Part shown: piece by piece, positions 58,408-64,000 of the stretch
Layout: each line of letters opens with the position of its first letter
How positions within the stretch are numbered: position 1 is the first letter of the stretch
From: Rhinopithecus roxellana
Lineage: Eukaryota > Chordata > Mammalia > Primates > Cercopithecidae
Reading direction: 5' to 3'
DNA: 64,000 nt
Assembly: GCF_007565055.1 (NCBI RefSeq)
Contig: NC_044554.1
Coordinates: 144,087,463 to 144,151,462 of the forward strand
Made by a program: the position numbers and the translations under genes
The notes under the pieces: generated by a model
Databases searched by the model: none
What the model was told of the DNA's origin: nothing
Seen by the model: only the letters and a program-made list of their open reading frames with translations

Positions 58408-60125
58408 GTGCACAAAATTCATGTTTCCCAGGCTTGTCTGATAAGAATCACCTGGGGCTTAAGTAATTTGTAGATTCAATGGTATTCCCATCAAAATACC
58501 ATTAACATTCTTCACAGAGGTAGAAAAAGCTATTTTAAATTTCATAGGGAATCAAAGACGACCCCGTATAGCCAAGACAATCCTAAGCAAAAATAACAAA
58601 GCTGGAGGCATCACGCTACTTGAATTCAAACTATACTACAAGGCTACAGTAACCAAAACAGCATGGTACTGATACCAAAACAGATATATAGATCAATGGA
58701 GCAGAACAGAGTCCTCAGAAATAGCACACACATCTGCAACCATCTGATCTTTGGTAAACCTGACAAAAACAAGCAATGGAGAAAGGATTTCCTGTTTAAT
58801 AAATGGTGTTGGGAAAACTGGCTAGCCATATGCAGAAAATTGAAACTGGACCCCTTCCTTACACCTTATACAAAAATTAACTCAAAATGGATTAAGGGCT
58901 GAAATGTAAAACCCCAAACCATAAAAACCCTAGAAGAAAACCTAGGCAATACCATTCAGGACATAGGCATGAGAAAAGACTTCCTGACAAAAATGCCGAA
59001 AGCAATTGCGACAAAAGCCAAAATTGACAAAAGGGATCTGTTTAAAGAGCTTCTGCACAGCAAAAGAAACTGTCATCAGAGTGAACAGGCAACCTACAGA
59101 ATGGGAGAAAATTCTTGCAATCTACCCATCTGATAAAGGTCTAATATTCAGAATTTACAGGAAACTTAAACATATTTACAAGAAAAAGACAACCCTATCA
59201 AAAAGTGGGCAAAGGTTATGAACAGACACTTCTCAAAAGAAGACATTTATGTGACCAGTGAACATATAAAAAAATCTCAACATCACTAATCATCAGAGAA
59301 ATGCAAACAAAACCACAATTAGATACTATCTCATGCCAGTTAGAATTGCGATTATTAAAAAGTCAGGAAATAATAGATACTGGCGAGGCTGTGGAGAAAT
59401 AGGAATGCTTTTATACTACTGGTGGGGATGAAAATTAGTTCAACTATTGTGGAAGACAGTATGGCGATTCTTCAAGGATCTGGAACCAGAAATACCATTT
59501 GACCCAGCAATCCCATTACTGGGTATATGTCCAAAGGAATATAAATCATTCTGCTATAAAGACAAATGTACATGTATGTTTATTGCAGCACTATTTACAA
59601 TAGCAAAGACATGGAACCAACCCAAATGCCCATCAATGACAGACTGGCTTAAGAAAATGTGGTACATATACACCATGGAATATATACACAATGCATCCAT
59701 ACAAAGGAATGAGATCATGTCCTTCGCAGGAACAGGGATGAAGCTGGAAACCATCATCCTCAGCAAACTAACACAGTAACAGAAAACCAAATACTGCATG
59801 TTCTCACTCATAAGTAGAAGTTGAACATTGAGAATACATCACACAGAGAGGGGAACAACATACTCCAGGGCCTGTTGAGGGGTGGGGGGTGAGGGGAGGG
59901 AACTTAGAGGATGAATCAATAGGCGCAGCAAACCACCATGGCATATATACCTATATAACAAACCTGCACGTTCTGTACATGTGTCCTGTTTTGTTTATTT
60001 TTTGTTAGAAGAAATAAAGGAATCACCTGGAGCTCATTAATATGGGAGTTCCCAGGCCCCACTTGACCATACTGAGCCAGAATCCTCAAGGATTTACAGA
60101 GCCTTGTGGGGCATGGTAAGACTGG
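58408..60125 (-). mobile_element. MER5-like hAT MITE split by an L1
   Basis: Two flanking pieces, 58408-58458 (tgtctgataagaatcacctg) and about 60019-60125 (gagttcccaggccccacttg, then actgagccagaatcctcaag). They join into one MER5-like element once the L1 at 58459-60018 is removed. Confidence 0.65.
58459..60018 (+). mobile_element. 5'-truncated L1 inside a hAT (MER5-like) element
   Basis: Sense L1 3' portion, ~1.56 kb. It starts within the ORF2 RT domain (gtagattcaatgg) and ends with a degenerate A-rich tail (ttagaagaaataaag). ORF2 pieces are readable at 58663-58902, 59006-59221 and 59447-59779, interrupted by stops and frameshifts. It is flanked by a duplication agaatcacctgg (58444-58455) and ggaatcacctgg (60019-60030), 11 of 12 bases the same. 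The G-rich 3'UTR run typical of L1 is at 59879-59900. The duplicated target belongs to a hAT MITE split by the insertion. Confidence 0.9.
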
Positions 60126-60428
60126 TGTTCCTCCCAGAGACCCAGAACACAGGTGCATGCCTGTGACCATCCTAGGTCTCTCACGAGCACTGTGTGTTGA
60201 GGAAGTCAGCCAGCATCACCTGATATGATGACACTTTGTCATATCTGAGACCTCCAAGTCACCCTTTCTCATACATTACTGAGGTGCAAACCAAGTGCCA
60301 AAAAACCCAAGACACATTAATTAAATTGAATCCTCCAAAGAATTGGTTTTCTCACATTTTTAAGAGCATGAGATATTTTTATGTGAGCACAAAGTGAAAC
60401 ACATAAAAAGATTTAACTTGTAAATAAC

Positions 60429-60430
<2 letters not shown>

Positions 60431-60477
<47 letters not shown>
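60431..60477 (+). repeat. (TG)n microsatellite in an Alu tail
   Basis: About 23 TG units inside the target duplication of the Alu at 60431-60772. Confidence 0.92.
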
Positions 60478-60480
<3 letters not shown>

Positions 60481-60772
60481 GAGATAGAGTTTTGCTCTTG
60501 TTGCCCAGGCTGGAGTGCAGTGGCGTGATCTCGGCTCACTGCAACCTCTGCCTCCTGGGTTCAAGTGATTCTTCTGCCTCAGCCTTCCGACTAGCTGGGA
60601 TTACAGGCGCCTGCTGGGATTACAGCCTGGCAAATTATTTTTTGTATTTTTAGTAGAGATGGGGTTTCACCATGTTGGCTAGGCTGGTCTCAAACTCCTG
60701 ACCTCAGGTGATCCACCCATCTTACCCTCCCAAAGTGCTGGGATTACAGGCATGAGCCACCATGCCTGGCCA
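60431..60772 (-). mobile_element. Alu (S type) whose tail is a (TG)n microsatellite
   Basis: Antisense Alu preceded by ~23 TG units (60431-60477) that replace its A-tail. Duplication taaataactt at 60421-60430 and 60773-60782 places the repeat within the insertion. A short internal doubling of gctgggattacag occurs near 60594-60625. Confidence 0.9.
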
Positions 60773-60829
60773 TAAATAACTTGTTTAGCTCATACATGAA
60801 TTGTCCAATTTTGGACTTGTATACATAGC

Positions 60830-60955
60830 TAGATATACATATATAATTGTATATAATTAAATATGTGTATATGTGTACATAAATGATTATGGGCATATGT
60901 GTTTGTGTGTTTGAATATATATGCATAGGGATAGGGATACACATGTACATGCATA
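60830..60955 (+). repeat. AT/GT-rich degenerate tract
   Basis: tatacatatataattgtata through atatatgcatagggatag; low complexity. The 76-codon minus-strand frame here is an artefact. Confidence 0.75.
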
Positions 60956-60983
60956 GATGACTTGCCTTCACCAAAAATTATAC

Positions 60984-61065
60984 AGATGTTTCTCAACTTA
61001 CAATGGGGCTATATCCTGATAAAACCATTATCAGTCAAAAAATTGTACTTATAACCTGGCTTATA
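60984..61065 (-). mobile_element. Tigger-type MITE fragment (MER44-like)
   Basis: Short piece cagatgtttctcaacttaca to tgtacttataacctggct, resembling one end of a Tigger MITE. Fragmentary. Confidence 0.5.
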
Positions 61066-61544
61066 AAAAGACCCCCCAATATTGCAAGATAAAAGACGTT
61101 AACTGTAAGATTATGATGCAAGAGGAAAATAATGATCAGAAAATACGTAGGAGTGGAAAAAGTTTCTATAAAAATTTCTACACTACCGCTGAAATAGCTG
61201 TTAAATAGCATATTGAAATAAAGATTGGTGCTTTTCTCTCTTTCTTTTATTTTCCTGATTTTCACTCTTATTAAATAAAGTTACTCAGCTTTTGAAATCA
61301 CTTTTATCATCTCACTATGTATTTACATATTTTTTTCTTCTCAGAAATTTGTTTGTACCAAATTCCTTTTAAATATTTAAATATTATGCATGTTTTACCT
61401 TTGTAAACTTCTACCTTTGTAAAACATGCAGAATATTATTTATCTCATGGATTTCACCCACTGTCAAATGTCTACTTCTCTATCACCAGTAAATACTTGA
61501 ATATTATTAAGTGATAATATTTTTAGAATTACAGGCATCAAACT

Positions 61545-61800
61545 ATAGTTGACTTTTGAACAACACAGGGGTTAAGGGTGCCATCCCCACCCCCAGTGGA
61601 AAATTCATGTACAACTTTTTGATTCCCTGAGAACTTAACCATTAATACCCCACTGTTGACTGGAAGCCTTACTGATAGCACAAACCAGTGATTAACACAT
61701 TCTTTTATGTTGTATGTTTTATACACTGTGTTCTTACAATAAAGTAAGCTATACAAAAGAAAATGTTATTAAGAAAATCATAAGGAAGGGAAGATATATT
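61545..61800 (+). mobile_element. Tigger-type fragment (MER2/MER28-like)
   Basis: Begins atagttgacttttgaacaac and continues through cactgttgactggaagcctt and tcttacaataaagtaagcta to aaatcataaggaagggaag. The matching right end is missing. Confidence 0.75.
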
Positions 61801-61804
61801 GCCA

Positions 61805-63855
61805 TTTATTAGCTGTGTGGGTGAAGAAAAGTTATTTAACTTGACTACACTCAGTTTATGCATTAAATAATCTTTGCAGACCTGGTAAGCACTGGATGAA
61901 ATAATGTAATAAGACAAAAATGTGAAGGTTTTCTCCATAGTCTTATCACTCTGTATCATAATTTAATCATGTTTCTTTACACTGTTTCTCAATTCCTGAG
62001 AGAATGATTTTAGATAAACCCAGAGAACTCTCTTTGAATATCATTCTTTGTTTCAAACGTATTTCCCTGTGGCAGGAAGCGATAAACACACAAGGCATAG
62101 ACAGCTAGTGACTGAAGAGGAAGTTAATGGTGTTTGTTTTTCCTCCAGAATTAGTAGTTCAGAAATTAAAAATAAAAATGTGGCTTGCCAAGTTTGTAAA
62201 CTATACAGAATTCTTTGATTACAAGATGACAATGAATTTAATTTTTGTGACATTTGTATTTCTTTAATACTTATGAATTGAAATGTTTTTAAAACTTATA
62301 AATTTGCAGCTTTACATTCGGTAAACTATAATGATTAAAATATCCAAATCCATTAATTTCTTCCTTGTCCTGTAAACTTGAAAACTGAGAAAAGATTTAG
62401 AGGAAAGCATTTTGAAATCATTGACAAGCACAAATACTGTTAGACTGTATGTCAAGATTGTATTGCTGCCCTTGAGGAGACGTTATAGGTGCTTTTTAAG
62501 CTATGACGAGAAGACATAAACAAGGCCTTTCCCCAGCTATGTGCTGGAAAAAGAAACCTCAGTTGTGATTGTACAGTATTGCTTGACTCAAAAGTCAACT
62601 CATTTTCCACCAGGGATTCCTGTCCTGTCCATTCCTGGAAATGAGGTAGAATGAACCAGGGGGGGCTGTCACAGTAGAATGCGGCGATTTAGGAAAATCT
62701 ACAAGTGACAGTAAATGCTATTCTAGAAAGTTATTATTTTTTTTTTATTTCAGGGAGCAAATCCTTTATATTTGGCAGGGATGATGCAACTTCTTAGTGG
62801 TGTCTTTCATTTAATTAAAATTAAGATTGATGTGGCTTGCTGCTGCTGCAAAATATCATTCTGACTTTTGCTTAGCTATTCAATGATTTGTAAATATTCA
62901 AATGCACTTTGTTATGGATAAAAGGGAGTTCCTTGGGTAGATGTTTAACTTTTATTGCAAAACCTCTTGTGTTCACTTATGTTGCCAGATTTGGTAGTAG
63001 TCATGCACCCTAGGAAAATCACTGGCAAAACAGTGGAGTGGAAAGGATCATGAGTATTTACTGTGAGGAGAAGGGAAGGTAAAGATGTTATAGGGGTTAT
63101 ATCATTTCACTTAGGAATTTGCTTTGGAAATGTCATTAAGGAAATAGTATGTGGGGGTGGTAGGTAGTTTTAGATTGTTTCTAAGTAAAATTACGATTTT
63201 TCTTTTAATGAACTGCAAAGAAATCATCTAGTCCAGTGCTCATGAAACCAATTTAGTAGGTTGCAATTCAACAATGGAATAGAATAGGCTACAATACAAC
63301 ATGCCAGAGTGCACACACATAGTACGATTTAGTGTTAATTTATGAGACTACATGAGTTTTATATAGATAAGCATGTTGCTATATATATGTGCAATGCATT
63401 TAATATGAAATGTATTTCTTATATGAGTAGCTGTTGAAAAGCTTAAAAGCCACTGATTGACTTTTTCTCCCATTTTACAGATGAGAGAGGCTGATTCCAT
63501 TCTATTTGAGTGGGTCTCCTTGAGGCAGCTTATCTATCATCAGGTCTCTCTTGTTAAAATCTGTTTAATTACCTATGCATCTTTTACACTTTTTCACCTT
63601 TGCTCAAAAATTCCTATATTTTTGTGACCAGAAATTGGATTAAAGATGCTGATTCTGGGGAGATAATCTTTGCTGAGTCTCTAAGCACCATGTTGGGTGG
63701 GTAGTTGGTACTTGTAATACCAAGGGGAAAAGAACAGAGTATTTATAGCTCTCTGTAGAGATAAGATCAGTTATCTTAGGTAAAGTCAGGTGAAAAGGTG
63801 GAACAATAATACATTTCATCAATAGATTCAACCAAATAATCATTAGCTTCTACCA
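61805..63855. other. Unassigned sequence, repeat-poor
   Basis: AT-rich with no interspersed repeat recognised over 2 kb. No gene seen. Confidence 0.45.
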
Positions 63856-63859
63856 TTTG

Positions 63860-63940
63860 TTTCAGTTCAGTTCAACAAATACTTACTGAGCTCCTACTTT
63901 GTATCAGGTATTTTGCTAGCCACTTACTTCCTCCTTTATG
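63860..63940 (-). mobile_element. L2 or MIR end fragment
   Basis: gttcaacaaatacttactga and gctcctactttgtatcaggt match the antisense L2/MIR terminus; too short to choose between them. Confidence 0.55.
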
Positions 63941-64000
63941 GGACATGAATTAGTCATACAATTAAATTGATCTCTCCCTTTGCTTGTGGTGTACAGGGAG

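Noticed and set aside
1..64000. tRNA, rRNA or snRNA genes
   Set aside because: No cloverleaf with A/B boxes outside Alu sequence and no U6, Y RNA or 7SK-like block was recognised by eye; a covariance-model scan would be decisive.

Overview
The window is intergenic or intronic primate DNA. It is AT-rich and CpG-poor, and it is filled with layered interspersed repeats (about 15 Alu-type copies, L1, L2, MIR, hAT-Charlie and Tigger MITEs, ERV/MaLR LTRs) and dinucleotide microsatellites. Two full-length AluY-class copies (39175-39472 and 56681-57000) carry the variant gagatccggccactgcactc in the right monomer and gcgaggtggc in the linker. I recognise these as typical of the AluY copies that amplified in Old World monkeys. 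I therefore infer a cercopithecid genome (macaque or baboon type) rather than human or another ape.

No complete protein-coding gene is visible. The best genic signal is one possible spliced 5' exon at 33067-33187 (+): good acceptor, tandem ATG, weak donor. All long open frames are L1 ORF2 remnants, repeats read in the wrong frame, or chance ORFs.

Layout: 1-9540 holds mostly old sequence with MIR/L2, an L1M 3' fragment, a 188-bp Tigger MITE with TA flanks and a free Alu left monomer. 9540-15800 has two Alus, an MLT1-like LTR and two L2 pieces. 18160-20330 is one old antisense L1M split by an MLT1-like LTR (itself split by an Alu) and by a second Alu. 23407-23950 is an antisense class I ERV LTR with duplicated inverted CCAAT pairs. 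26258-26959 is a 5'-truncated L1. 33-40 kb holds the candidate exon, a MER5A and several Alus. 40613-46010 is a full-5'-end antisense L1 bounded by one 14-bp target-site duplication but internally rearranged: a ~1.4 kb ORF1/ORF2 deletion and a 530-bp inverted second copy of 5'UTR/ORF1 sequence inside its 3'UTR. 46-64 kb holds a 96-bp L1 tail with a perfect 15-bp duplication, L2 and MIR copies, an MLT1-like LTR, Tigger and hAT MITEs, an L1 inserted into a hAT element, and several Alus.

Nothing suggests an operon, a CRISPR array, a phage or an undescribed molecular system. The most unusual object is the rearranged L1 at 40.6-46.0 kb, whose inverted arms look nearly identical although the rest of the element is visibly decayed. 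Repeat family names were assigned by eye from remembered consensus patterns; subfamily labels are approximate.
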